Assembly (NCBI GenBank): GCA_947568835.1
Contig: OX387609.1
Span: 10,803,660 to 10,867,659 of the forward strand
Direction: 5' to 3'
Length of the DNA: 64,000 nucleotides
Origin: Protonemura montana
Lineage: Eukaryota; Arthropoda; Insecta; Plecoptera; Nemouridae
Position numbers and translations under genes: made by a program. The notes under the pieces were generated by a model. The model saw nothing but the letters and a program-made list of their open reading frames with translations. It ran no database searches and was not told the DNA's origin. The stretch's first letter is position 1; each line of letters begins with the position of its first letter. Below are positions 1 to 10,565 of the stretch, in pieces.

Positions 1-1018
1 CAACATGGAGTGCCCAGGTGAAGATAGGAGGCAACATGGAGTGCCCAGGTGAAGATAGGAGGCAACATGGAGTGCCTAGGTGAAGATAGGAGGCAACATG
101 GAGTGCCCAGGTGAAGATAGAAGGCAACATGTAGTGCCCAGGTGAAGATAGGAGGCAACATGGAGTGCCCAGGTGAAGATAGGAGGCAACATGGAGTGCC
201 CAGGTGAAGATAGGAGGCAACATGGAGTGCCCAGGTGAAGATAGGAGGCAACATGGAGTGCCCGGGTGAAGATAGGAGGCAACATGGAGTGCCCAGGTGA
301 AGATAGAAGGCAACATGTAGTGCCCAGGTGAAGATAGGAGGCAACATGGAGTGCCCAGGTGAAGATAGGAGGCAACATGGAGTGCCCAGGTGAAGATAGG
401 AGGCAACATGGAGTGCCCAGGTGAAGATAGGAGGCAACATGGAGTGTCCAGGTGAAGATAGGAGGCAACATGGAGTGCCCAGGTGAAGATAGGAGGCAAC
501 ATGGAGTGCCCAGGTGAAGATAGGAGGCAACATGGAGTGCCTAGGTGAAGATAGGAGGCAACATGGAGTGCCCAGGTGAAGATAGGAGGCAACATGGAGT
601 GCCTAGGTGAAGATAGGAGGTAACATGGAGTGCCCGGGTGAAGATAGGAGGCAACATGGAGTGCCCAGGTGAAGATAGGAGGTAACATGGAGTGCCCGGG
701 TGAAGATAGGAGGCAACATGGAGTGCCCAGGTGATGATAGGAGGCAACATGGAGTGCCCAGGTGAAGATAGGAGGCAACATGGAGTGCCCAGGTGAAGAT
801 AGGAGGCAACATGGAGTGCCCAGGTGAAGATAGGAGGCAACATGGAGTGCTCAGGTGAAGATAGGAGGCAACATGGAGTGCCCAGGTGAAGATAGGAGGC
901 AACATGGAGTGCCCAGGTGAAGATAGGAGGCAACATGCAGTGCCCAGGTGAAGATAGGAGGCAACATGGAGTGCCCAGGTGAAGATAGAAGGCAACATGG
1001 AGTGCCCAGGTGAAGATT
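1..1018. repeat. 31-bp tandem satellite array, about 33 copies, open at the left edge
   Basis: The monomer is 31 bp, built on caacatggagtgcccaggtg followed by aagataggagg. Copies are nearly identical and differ by single bases (cccagg/cctagg/cccggg, atggag/atgtag, ataggagg/atagaagg). Because 31 is not a multiple of 3, the - strand reads open in all frames for over 130 codons; this is a by-product of the repeat, not a gene. The array begins before the window, so its total length is unknown. It stops abruptly at about 1018 and is followed by degenerate TTAGG-like sequence. Confidence 0.97.
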
Positions 1019-1039
1019 GGTTAAGTTATGATTAAATTA

Positions 1040-1130
1040 AGCTAGGTTAGGTTAGATTAGGTAAGGTAAGGTTAGGTAAGGTTAGTTTAGGTTAGGTTTG
1101 GTTAGGTTTGGTTAGGCTTGGGTAGATTAT
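1040..1130 (+). repeat. Degenerate TTAGG-like repeat
   Basis: About 90 bp of imperfect ggtta/ggtaa/ggttt units (TTAGG-related) directly follow the 31-bp satellite. The motif is the arthropod telomere repeat, but the copies are too diverged and too few to call a telomere. Confidence 0.75.
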
Positions 1131-1189
1131 AGGTTATTTTAAATCTGGTATAATACAAATATTTTACATTAATACATTTGTAATGTAAG

Positions 1190-1262
1190 GCCTAAACGGG
1201 GGCTCGAACCCTGATCGCCACTTGGTGCGGGTGTTGCTCTAACCAATTAAGCTACTAGGACA
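1190..1262 (-). mobile_element. tRNA-like core of a tRNA-derived element (copy 1)
   Basis: On the - strand the sequence has an A-box-like TAGCTTAATTGG, a D-arm with GAGC, and a B box GGTTCGAGCCC; acceptor ends tGTCCTAG / TTTAGGc roughly pair. The same 72-bp core recurs at 9000, 9285, 27389 and 54779. The anticodon loop lacks U33 and the anticodon arm is poor, so it is a tRNA-derived repeat rather than a functional tRNA gene. Confidence 0.7.
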
Positions 1263-1449
1263 TATAATTTTTGAGAGGATTTTTGAGAGAAACTCTTTTA
1301 TTGTCTGAATTCATATTTACTTATCGTTTCCTTTCAATTTCCGGTGCAAGAAGTTTTAGTTCCACGCCTTAACCACGTACACAGACACAGGTACGTATCC
1401 CCCTTGTCCCTGTTACCCCTTTTCACCCTTTCCAACCATAACGCAGTGA

Positions 1450-1880
1450 CCGAACGGTTTGGCGTGTTGAAAACACCGGTTCTCATGATATCACCGAAGT
1501 TAAGCAACACCGCGCTGGGTCAGGTGTTAGATGGGCGACTATCACAGACATGACCAGTTCTGTTCGGGAAAGAGGTTGGAGGGATAAAAGTTAGTACAAC
1601 TTCACTCGCCTTGCTTATCAACCTCTCGACAGCATGGATTTGTCGAGGAATCCTGCTGTTCGAGTTGTACCGTTCCTCGGAAGGGACGTTAAGCCGGTGG
1701 TCCCCTTGGTCTTCGATAGGAGTATTTCGGGTACACCGGGTTTCCCCTCCTCCCTTCTAGACTAGGTTACGTTCATCATCATCCTCATCATCATCTACTC
1801 ATTCACCGACGCCAGTAGACCAGTGCCGCATGGCCAGATGTCACAACAGTGCGTCGTTAAACACCACAAATCAATCAACC
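1450..1880 (+). mobile_element. 5S rRNA-derived SINE, near full length
   Basis: The head (1450-1545) matches eukaryotic 5S rRNA: aacaccggttctc, tcaccgaagttaagcaac and a ggtgttagatgggcgac segment that corresponds to the 5S C-box region. The body follows (gaccagttctgttcgg, atcaacctctcgacagcatg, tccttggaag, a tcatcatcctcatcatc microsatellite and a telomere-like ctaggttac). The 3' end is gcgtcgttaaacaccacaaa with tcaatcaa. It belongs to the SINE3-type class, in which a 5S pseudogene supplies the pol III promoter. This is the best template in the window for aligning the other copies. Confidence 0.85.
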
Positions 1881-1885
1881 TAACG

Positions 1886-3174
1886 CAGTGTCTCACTCCA
1901 GTCGCATCGTTTTTCTCTGGGCCTTGCAAAGTGGTCTAGGAAATGACCTTCTAGTAGCGACAAGTGGATGACTTCTATGACGGCGTCGTCTTGCTTTGTT
2001 GACGTCCGCCTGGCTGACGGGTCGTGACGGGGTGGACCCGCTATTGTTTTACCGGGACTCGCGTGGGCGTTGGTTTTTGCTCGGCCACGTGGGTCTCCAC
2101 CCACGTATACTAAAGTTTCGTTTTTGTTTCGATGCCGGAATTTTGTGATAAGTGTGTTTTAGACTATGATTGCATTTTTGGTTTAACAAAATCTTGTTAA
2201 AAAAAATCGTTGGGATTTTATGTAAAATTCAAAATTCAAAATTGTTTTTTTCATGAGAGCCTTCAATTTCAAAACACAAAATAATGTGTTTTTTTTTAGG
2301 CATTTTAATGGGTTTTTTTTGCAGAAAAATTTAAATTTTTCTTTCTTCTTTGGCCCAAAAGTGACTTGTCTTACCTTATTTTTCTAATTCTTATAACTAA
2401 CTGTAAAAAGCTAAATTAGCTTTTTAAAATGCCTGTATCTTTTGGTATCTACATTTTTGTGAACATTTGTAGGAACGTTTTCACTGGTTCATACATTTTG
2501 GTAAAATGTAAAAAAAAGCCGATTCAGAAATTAAATACACAGTTTGAGTTTTTTAAAGACATAATCGTGGTACACCAAATTACTATGGATTTTAAAATCT
2601 CCAATTTAATAAGTGAACTGGATGTTGAGATGCAAATCTAATCATCTGACTGGCTGTGACATTGAAGGTGAGTCCTTAACTGGTAGTTATTTTTTTAAAT
2701 CTGGCCCTCGGAAAATCAAAAGATATCAATTTCTAATACAAATCAAAACAAGGTCCCTTAATTTGATTCTTCATCCCCTGTAAATCTTTGGACACATTTT
2801 AAAAACGACGCCAACTCAACGACGCCGACACCGCGACGCCGGTTGCCTCACAAACCCAGGGGACGCCGCGCTAGAAGACTTGATCTTCGTCCTGCGCAGA
2901 TGACGGAGACAGGTTTTGAGTGGCCTGAGCCGGCGACTATCCATTGTAAGGCATATAAGGTGAACTGTCGGCCAAGAAATTGTCTTGCCCAAGACGGTTC
3001 CTTCGCAGCCAGCCTCCTCAACATGGTAACGACCAGCATCTTGCCGCCGAGGATGGCCGGTTAGGACATGGTCGACGTACTCTTGGCACATTGGAGGCGA
3101 TGGAAGCTCTACGACTGTCGCTTTCTTGAGCTTATGTAGCGGTGATGGGTCTTTTGTTGGCTGTACAAGCTGTT
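1886..3174. other. Intergenic; two GC-rich blocks, no supported gene
   Basis: Holds a GC-rich block at about 1890-2110, AT-rich DNA with poly-T runs at 2110-2810, and a second GC-rich block at 2816-3110 that is open on both strands for about 70-90 codons. On the - strand the second block reads DHVLTGHPRRQDAGR, faintly like the Cys/His tail of non-LTR retrotransposon proteins. I cannot support that as more than a guess. Confidence 0.5.
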
Positions 3175-3179
3175 TTAAT

Positions 3180-3275
3180 GCTGTTTTTGTCCCGTTTTTA
3201 TCCTGTTATGGTCAAATTTTTGTCCTGTTTTGATCCTGTTATGGTCAAATTTTTGTCCTGTTTTGATCCTGCTAG
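3180..3275. repeat. Short tandem repeat of about 33 bp, near three copies
   Basis: Units built on ttttgtcctgttttgatcct followed by gttatggtcaaa repeat with a few changes. Confidence 0.75.
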
Positions 3276-4344
3276 TGAGATGGTTTGATGTTTTCTTTGG
3301 GTTGAACAAGAAACCAAAGCTTAGGGTTGTGTTTTTTACCCTAAGATGTCTCGAACTGGTACTCATTCCACCAAATATTAACCAAATAAAAATCATCGTG
3401 GACTAAATCTTACAAAATTTTGCTAGATTTTATCTGAAAATTAGTCGAGTTTGACGCTCATTTGTCAACGCGACCGCAAAGTCACCGGAAAGATCTGCTT
3501 CGAAGCGACGATGGTTAGTGAAGATTCTGGAATTCTTTCATCGTTCCTGGATCAAGGCTGCTGGAGGTACGTGCCTGGTCATAGCTTGGTTTGCATTAGA
3601 AGGCATGAGAGGGTGACTTGTTGAAAGGGGGTGATTGTGACGCGTGAAGGTACCAGACCAGGCAAGGGTGCAAAGCATCAAGGTGACTTCAAAAATAACG
3701 GAGAATCTGTTGTTTTTGTATTTTCTGCTTTTTTTTTACAATTTTCATTTTATCGTGACGTGCTATTTGTGAAATTTTGAATCAGTTAATTTTCTGCTGT
3801 TTCTTCTGTGGTTTTATAAACATTTAAATTTTTTTTTAGCGATTTTCTCTTTTGTAATTTTTGTGATCCGAACACAAATAATGATAAAAAAATACTATTT
3901 TACTTCGGATACAAGAATTAGATAAACAAATAATAAGTTATTATTTATTTTTTTTCACTTTTAAGCCCTTGTGTTTTCGTGATATTCTCCAGAATTTAGA
4001 ATTTGTTATCTCAGGCTATCAATTTTATCATCAGTAAGATCCAAGGATCAACCTGAAGGTTGACCCGCCCTTTTTACAAAGATCTTTCCTCTGATTTATA
4101 GTTAAAAACAAAAACACGTTTACATTTTCAAAAACAAAACACACCTTGATCATGAGTCTGAATAAAATATAAGTTCAAATGACGCAAGCTAACGTTCCCA
4201 TTGGTCCGTTTAAACTTTCACAAAAACCAAAACAAAAATATGGCAAAACATTCCATATGAAAAAAAACTTGAATAATTTGCCCCCTAAAAGACAACAACC
4301 TCTATAGCAACATGCCATTTGCCCAAAACTGCGTCGCACAACGA

Positions 4345-4367
4345 CCCCCCCCCCCCCCCCCCCCCCC
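4345..4367. repeat. Homopolymer C(23)
   Basis: Uninterrupted C run preceded by acga and followed by aaacactcactc. Length is likely to vary between individuals and sequencing methods. Confidence 0.9.
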
Positions 4368-5194
4368 AAACACTCACTCTGAGAGCACAGGAAAATGCAG
4401 GCCCATCGTTCCAAACTCACCCCCTTTCCTACCCCTTTAATGGCATGTCCACCCCTTTCCAGTTTTTCATCTCACTCGAACTGCAGAGAAAGTCCATCTC
4501 TCTGTCTCTTTCTTTCACGGCCTCCCAAGGAGCTTGTCAAGGACTACCATGACAAATGAACGCTATTATAGTTATTTAAAAAAATAAATAAAGTCGACTC
4601 TGCGATACGGTATGCAAAAAAAAAACACATACGATATTCCAGCGAAAATATTTCATCTCCTGCGCTTTTAGTTGGTTTCGAAATCTTGGTTCTGAATTGT
4701 GCAAGATTCGCATTTTGTGTTTAATAACTTAAAATTATTAAACGTTTTGTAATTGTTCGCTTAAACAATTCAGAAGTGCAGGCTTGGTTACCGAAAACGC
4801 CTGCAAAAACAAAACAACTTTACCATCCAAGCGGCACTGATCGCAGTTTCATCGATCTTCATCGAGCTTCAGCGATTAAACTGAATCGTTAACATCATCA
4901 TCATCCCCGTGCCAAACATTGTCAACGCCATGAAACGCCCCCACTCTAAACACATCACGATTGCAGACATCCACCATCTAAACAATTCCCGGTACCGTTC
5001 AAAATCGCCGCCAGGCAATCACCACAGGTGATGGCAAAACTGTAAAAGGTCACGTCCCCTTACGTCAAGGTCTTCTAGGGTCAAACGGTTTCCTGGCAGA
5101 CGATGTCGACCCCCTCCCCTCTCCACGCAGTCAAGTGGCCCCATGATAATATTGTTGTCTGGCACGGAGCTTCCCCTTTTCGGTAGGGGCTTCT

Positions 5195-5222
<28 letters not shown>
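5195..5222. repeat. Homopolymer G(28)
   Basis: Uninterrupted G run after ggtaggggcttct. On the + strand it can form G-quadruplexes; the exact count is prone to assembly error. Confidence 0.9.
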
Positions 5223-5225
<3 letters not shown>

Positions 5226-5402
5226 GGTTTTCGGCGCCCGACTTGGAGCGTCGCGACGCCTGTATTGTGGCAGTAAACCATCGCGGCGCCTCCGTAAGTC
5301 GACGGGGTTATTGAGCCGGGGCTGCCTAGCTTCCAGGCGCGGAGAGAGTCTTGGTGGTGTGCTGAAAGGGTGGCGACAAACGTGGCCATCTTTCTTATTT
5401 AT

Positions 5403-5880
5403 GTTACTACGGGTATATCATGGCCTAGCATAGAAGGTTCAATGGTAGATTCAACGTTTGGTAGCCATGGTGATGCTGAGATTGCCGGACAGAGCTTCTC
5501 AATTCTGCTAGCGTATGTTACCACGGGTATATCATGGCCTAGCATAGGAGGTTCAATGGTAGATTCAACGTTTGGTAGCCATTGAGATGCTGAGATCGCC
5601 TGACAGAGCCTCTCAATTCTGCTATCTCATGTTACCACGGATAAATCATGGCCTAGCATAGGAGGTTCAATGGTAGATTAGATTCAACGTTTGGTAGCCA
5701 TTGAGATGTTGAGATCGCCTGACAGCTTCTCAATTCTGCTATCTTATGTTACCACGGGTATATCATGGTCTAGCACAGGAGGTTCAATGGTAGATTCAAC
5801 GTTTGGTAGCCATGGAGATGCTGAGATCACCTGACAGAGCTTCTCAATTCTGCTATCTTATGTTACCACGGGTATAGCTA
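5403..5880. repeat. 114-bp tandem repeat, four copies plus a stub
   Basis: Copies start at 5403, 5517, 5631, 5747 and a short stub at 5862, each beginning gttaccacgggtatatcatg and containing caacgtttggtagcca. The third copy has a small tagat duplication and a few missing bases. The + frame is open for only part of the array; no protein family is recognised. Confidence 0.9.
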
Positions 5881-7299
5881 GGGCTAATTTCGTACGATTC
5901 TTTTCTTAAGACTAGAAGTTTTGAAGATGAAGTTATTCTTGATACTTGCATTCACTCATTGGTCGAGGGAACAAGAAATAAAAAAAAACAAAAAAACAAT
6001 TGAGTATGAAAGAAATTATTGCGTTTAAGGACAATCATGCTCCGTAATAAACAGCTGCAATTTTTCTCTGCAAGCATCTTTCAAATGTTTTTGCGATAAA
6101 CTGGTATTTTGTAAGCTTCTTTATATTTCTGCAAATGTTAATTCATCTTAAAAAGCTTGCAAGGCTTAAATATTTTTCCTGATTTTCAAAACGAGTGTTT
6201 CGTATCTTTACAGTTTCGCGAAACTTTAGTTTTTTTTTAGCCACTTAACTTGAAAATAAACCACAATTTCAATTCCCAGTTTTAAGTTGTCAAATATAAA
6301 ACCACCCCAAAACTCCACCCTCGTAACTCCGACCCCGCAACGAAGATGGCCACTCTCCACCAACCAGAACTCTCTTCCAACCCTCTAGACTGCCTCTAGC
6401 GAACGCCTATAACGCCGGAACGTAGGCGTACACCCAAGCATTGCAGATTGCATCCCAATCCCGGGGTCGTTATGTGGTCAGCCAGCGTTCGTCGTATCAG
6501 CAGGACTTCAATTTCATCCATTTGTAATAATTATAGGATTGTTCGCCATTACTGGCATCTAGAAACCCTGGGCGGCGTTCATTATGACTGCCTCAATGTT
6601 ACTATTACGAGTAATTTTTGTCAATTTACTTAATTTATCAAACCGTATTTGAGTGGATCTTCAATTTTCGGTTTCCCTTTCTTTCCGTTTGTCGTTTGTC
6701 TTCGCTGTAAAATTGACAGTCGTTGAATTTCGTTTGTCTAGAATTTCTGAGACCCCCTGGAGTTTAATTGAGTTGTTGGTAATAATTTTGTCGTTCAGTT
6801 CCTCGTACTTAATTTATTTGTAATCAATCTGAGTTATAATAAATGTGCAGCAATTTGTTGGACCAATTTGATAGCGATCATCTTTTGGTAATTGTAAGAA
6901 TTTTTGTCTGGTTGCCCGTTTGTGTTCAAGTATGAATGGTCAAACGACCTTCGCAATGCTGCTAAATTGTGAAGGGAAATTATAGGAAATTGGGTTCGTT
7001 GACGTTTTTATGAGATTTGTTTTCTTCGTCGATTTTCATTTCGCCGGGCAAATTTTTGCAAAGGATCTCCCAAATTACCTGTCATATTTTCACAGGACAT
7101 AAAAATTTTTACATGTAAATTATTTAAACAGTTACTTACCGTTAATGGAATTGTTTTTCTTTGTTTTTTTTTAAATAAAAAAATTTAAAAGAAGAACATT
7201 TTAGAATTTCTGTGTCAACTGCATCGAAAAATACATATTTATGTATATATTTTTTGTTTACTTAAATTAAAAAAAAACATCTTAATAGTGTCTTGCAGT
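5881..7299. other. Intergenic, nothing recognised
   Basis: AT-rich single-copy-looking DNA. The stretch 6300-6480 is more GC-rich but has no splice-framed reading frame that I can defend. Confidence 0.5.
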
Positions 7300-7400
7300 G
7301 AAATTAATTTTCTTAACACTGAAAACGACGGTGACTCCACCTGGCAGCATCCTCAATTTTTTTAGCTGTAAATGAAAATTTAGCGGCGATTTTTTCGCTT
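7300..7400 (-). mobile_element. Fragment of MITE family B
   Basis: Contains ttcttaacactgaaaacgac and ggtgactccacctg, matching the end of the family-B copy at 42468-42765 in the same orientation. Confidence 0.6.
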
Positions 7401-7900
7401 TACTGTTTAACATTAGCGCTATGGTTGTACGATTATATAAAGTTAATATTATTCTTTTTCCAGTCAGTAAAAAAAAGTTCAGAGAGTTTTTAGTTTTCTA
7501 AAATTTTTTTCTACTCAAATAAACACTGTAAGTGGTTCAAAATCTTAATTTAAATGAAAATAAACAAAAATCTGCTAACAGTTGACTGAAATATGAAATG
7601 TGAAATTGAAAATATAAACCCCACCAGCCCTCGACCGACACCCCTCAGCGGACCAGAATACAAGCCCCAGATTACAAGCCACCTGCTTGGCAAGGTTTGG
7701 GGGTCGACGTCGTGCCTGGGAGGCGTTGCAGGGGATTACCTGGACACCTGACAGCCCGTGGGAGCCGGTCCAAGATCAAACGACTCCTGTCTACCCTTCA
7801 AAGACACGGCCAGGTGGAGGTGATGCACAGAAACTAATATATTTTTAACGTTAGGTTAGTTTACTCACCTTGCAAAACTTACTGTCTGATGACGGATGGT
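7401..7900. other. Intergenic; GC-rich block at 7620-7830
   Basis: No gene supported. The GC-rich block ends in gccaggtggaggtgatg but carries no recognisable protein motif. Confidence 0.45.
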
Positions 7901-7904
7901 TTTT

Positions 7905-8135
7905 GTTATTTTGATTTTGTTATTTCTCGCAGATTACTCGCATTTAAGATCGGTTTACGAACTCAATTAATCTTTATTAATGATAACCTTAACGATTGAT
8001 AAACATGTATCGATATTTTGTTTCGTAATTATTCAAAAGTAGAGGTTTTTTTAAAAGAACGGCGGCAAGCGCCATCGGGTGGCGTCTACCGGTACCACGC
8101 ATTGGAACGCTTCACGTTAGCGCTGGGACTCTAAA
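7905..8135 (+). mobile_element. MITE family B, copy 1
   Basis: Carries the family landmarks in order: gttatttctcgcagattact, caattaatctttattaatg, aacgattgataaacatgtat, aagcgccatcgggtggcgtc, gctgggactctaaa. The same order occurs at 28085, 46285 and 60025, and reversed at 42468. Confidence 0.8.
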
Positions 8136-8139
8136 GACT

Positions 8140-8695
8140 AAGAATTCGACTAAAAAAAAACGAACTGTGCAAAAATTGATTAAAAATATAATATTTTCCT
8201 AAATTTTGTTCCAAGAAAAAATCCGTCAGAAAGAATATACACTTCACTCATCAATAACTTCACCCCAATACTTTATGCAGTCGCTTTCTAGCTTCAAAAT
8301 GCAGCTTCAAGGAATATTTTTCTTCTCTGAACTTATCTAGCTACAAGAGTTGCATCCAATTCATTGCAACTGCACTCACTCAAATGCATTCGGCATTGGA
8401 CACTTCACAACGGCATAGCCGTGATAAAAATACTTGCGTCGTTAAACATTGTTGCGTCGTTAAATGGCTGGGATTGCTCACTTGTGGTTATTTTAACTGG
8501 AGAAAATGTTTACATTATAGAGGAATCGGATTGGAGAGGGAGGGGTCATTGACCCCAGATGTTGCCCCTCCCCCTTGACCTGTAAAGTTCTACCCCCCCC
8601 CTCCCTCTCACCATCACAAGGGTGCTTGTTGAGATAGAAAATGTTTTAACATAGAGGATCGAACATTTAAATAAAGTAAAATGCGCAGAAAAGCA
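8140..8695. other. Intergenic, nothing recognised
   Basis: AT-rich; a C/T-rich tract lies at 8565-8615. Two short gcgtcgttaaa motifs at 8435-8465 resemble the 3' end of the 5S-derived SINE but are too short to assign. Confidence 0.45.
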
Positions 8696-8696
8696 A

Positions 8697-8745
8697 ATGA
8701 TGCTGTCGAGAGGTTTTTAAGCAAAGCTATATGAAGTTGTTGTTC
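8697..8745 (-). mobile_element. Decayed 5S-SINE body fragment
   Basis: atgctgtcgagaggttttta and tgaagttgttgttctaac match the SINE body on the - strand with several mismatches. Confidence 0.5.
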
Positions 8746-8966
8746 TAACTACAGATGATATAGCGTCCTATTTGAAGGCAGAAATCAATTGGTGTTTCTT
8801 AGCAGTCAATGGCATAAAGTGATCTTAAAAAAGATAACAACTACTATAGGAAACTCACAGGGCTGAACACTATCACCATTGCTGTTTATTCCATTTACTA
8901 ATAACCTGCCTACTTATGTACAACATAGGAAACTGACGCTACTTGCAAATGATCAACATATTTTAT

Positions 8967-9131
8967 TATTATGAACACTACTGAGGTCTCAAAAATTGAT
9001 GCCCAAACGGGGACTCGAACCCCGATCAACAGCTATCGCGGGTGTTGCTCTCACCCATTGAGCTACTAGTGTTCATTATTATAAAATACCCCGCGCATTG
9101 CAAGCGTTTGAAATTTAAATAAGATTTCAAA
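8967..9131 (-). mobile_element. tRNA-like element copy 2, with inverted flanks
   Basis: The tRNA-like core is on the - strand at about 9000-9070 (ccaaacggggactcgaaccc reads as the B box and acceptor side). It is flanked by near-perfect inverted arms: attttattattatgaacact at 8979-8998 and agtgttcattattataaaat at 9068-9087. Outside the right arm lies the family end sequence gcgcattgcaagcgtttgaa. Confidence 0.75.
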
Positions 9132-9445
9132 CGTCAAATTGGAGTTACTCGAGATTGACAGGTTGTGACGTGGTATAGCGTCACTAGAATCAGAGTGACT
9201 GTGAGTATTCACAGCCTCTTGGTTCTACTCCTTGGAGATCCGTCATTTTCATCAATTACACTAAAATCGTCTCAAAAAGCCAGTGTCCAAGTAGTTCAAT
9301 GGTTCAGAGCAACACCCGCGACAGGTGGAGATCGGGGTTCGAGTCCGCGTTTGAGCATACATTTTTGAGACGGTTATAGTGTTCGTAATAATAAAACACC
9401 CATTGCAAGCGTTTGCAATTTAAATAAGATTTCAAATACGATCAA
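9131..9445 (+). mobile_element. tRNA-like element copy 3 with body and 3' tail
   Basis: The tRNA-like core is on the + strand at 9285-9357: acceptor start gtccaag, B box ggttcgagtcc. The upstream body contains ttggagatccgtcattttca, also found beside the copy at 27389. The tail gcaagcgtttgcaatttaaa ends at about 9442. Together with copy 2 the two elements sit head to head inside the LINE remnant. Confidence 0.75.
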
Positions 9446-9889
9446 CTGCACTTTATATCTAGCAATGACCAACAAAAAGTAATAGAACCAGTGAACATAG
9501 CAGTTAAAAGCTTCTTAAAATGGAACTATAAAAGTAACCTATTCATGAACAAAAAGAAAGCTTGACTAATTTACTAAATACGACCTAGAAAAGATGCCAC
9601 TCGCCCAGACAACAAATTGCAAGGAAAAAGCATTGTGATATGAAGAAAATTTCTGGGGGTTCCATTAGGAAATGTTATAGAGGGTCGAGCACGTGAACAA
9701 CCTAAGGAAAAATCTAGCCTACATGTGTTTTCTGATTAAAAATAGTATGTATCTACGTCGCCAACTAAGTAACAATAAAATTAGTTTACCTCGTTGACAT
9801 GCATTCTAGACTGGCTTACGGAGTAATTTTGTGAGGAAATGACAGAAAAGCAAAAAATCATCCATAATGTTCAGTTTCAAGTTTTAAAT

Positions 9890-9987
9890 GTCCTGTGGGT
9901 TTCCTATAGTAGTTGTTGTCTTTTTTGAGATCACCTTATGCCATTGACTGCTAAGAAACACCAATTGATGTCTGTCTTCAAATAGGA
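9890..9987 (-). repeat. Inverted duplicate of 8762-8862
   Basis: The reverse complement of this block reproduces about 100 bp of the LINE piece at 8762-8862 (cctatttgaag, ttggtgtttcttagcagtca, ggcataa.gtgatct) at roughly 90 percent identity, within the same retrotransposon remnant. Confidence 0.85.
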
Positions 9988-10515
9988 CGCAATAATAAAA
10001 AATCAGGATTTCTTCAAAATCCTGCAGAAACACTTAGATACATGGGAAAATGAACCACAACCCAACAGCTGTGGTGTTCATAAAAGACACGTTCAAAAAT
10101 GTATTCAGAATTTTGGAAATGTTAACAATGCCATGCATCTAGATACTCTATGCTGTTATGTGTGTTGTAAATAACAATTACTATAAAAGCCAAGGGGATC
10201 ACAAATATAAGACAAGGAACAAAGCATCACCAAAGACCCAACAACACCGCTACCAATTGTTTACCAAATCCCCAATTTTAGCAGCATTTTAGAAAGTTTT
10301 AGACCATTTTTAAAGGACGCCTAAAAATTCATCTTTTAGAGAGATGTTTTTAAAAATATTCAAACCTTGATTGCAAATAACGAATCAACAATTATATAAA
10401 ATCTAATGTCTTGCAAGTCACTGCATGTTCTGCAAACTTGTAATCGGTTCTGTTATCTCGAGAGACCTTTAAAAAACCCTGGACGTCATGATTAAAAGAA
10501 CGGTTGATACCAGAG

Positions 10516-10517
<2 letters not shown>

Positions 10518-10564
<47 letters not shown>
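10518..10564. repeat. (AAT)n microsatellite
   Basis: About 15 uninterrupted ata/aat units. Confidence 0.95.

Positions 10565-10565
<1 letters not shown>

Larger units (their letters stand above)
3280..5402. other. Intergenic; contains long C and G homopolymers
   Basis: AT-rich, no recognisable gene. A run of 23 C sits at 4345-4367 and a run of 28 G at 5195-5222. The G run lies in a locally GC-rich block (5100-5350) without a supported reading frame. Confidence 0.6.
8790..10400 (+). mobile_element. Decayed non-LTR retrotransposon (reverse transcriptase remnant), interrupted by tRNA-like elements
   Basis: Conceptual + strand pieces show RT motifs: GNSQG-stop-TLSPLLF then NNLPTYVQHRKLTLLAND (a broken FADD catalytic motif) at 8860-8960. 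Further on, EPVNIAVKSFLKWNY and MNKKK lie at 9490-9560, FLGVPL and REHVNNLRKNLAY near 9650-9710, and a C-terminal YKTRNKASPK...HLLERCF near 10220-10350. Stops and frameshifts break every frame, so it is dead. Two tRNA-like elements (8967-9445) split it just after the catalytic block. The clade (Jockey/CR1-like) is an inference. Confidence 0.75.

Noticed and set aside
76..998. Three 131-codon - strand ORFs rich in LPPIFTWALHVASYLHLGT
   Set aside because: They are readings of the 31-bp satellite in its three frames, with no independent coding signal.
2816..3110. Possible exon or retrotransposon Cys/His tail (DHVLTGHPRRQD)
   Set aside because: Both strands are open in this GC-rich block, there are no framed splice sites, and the likeness is too short.
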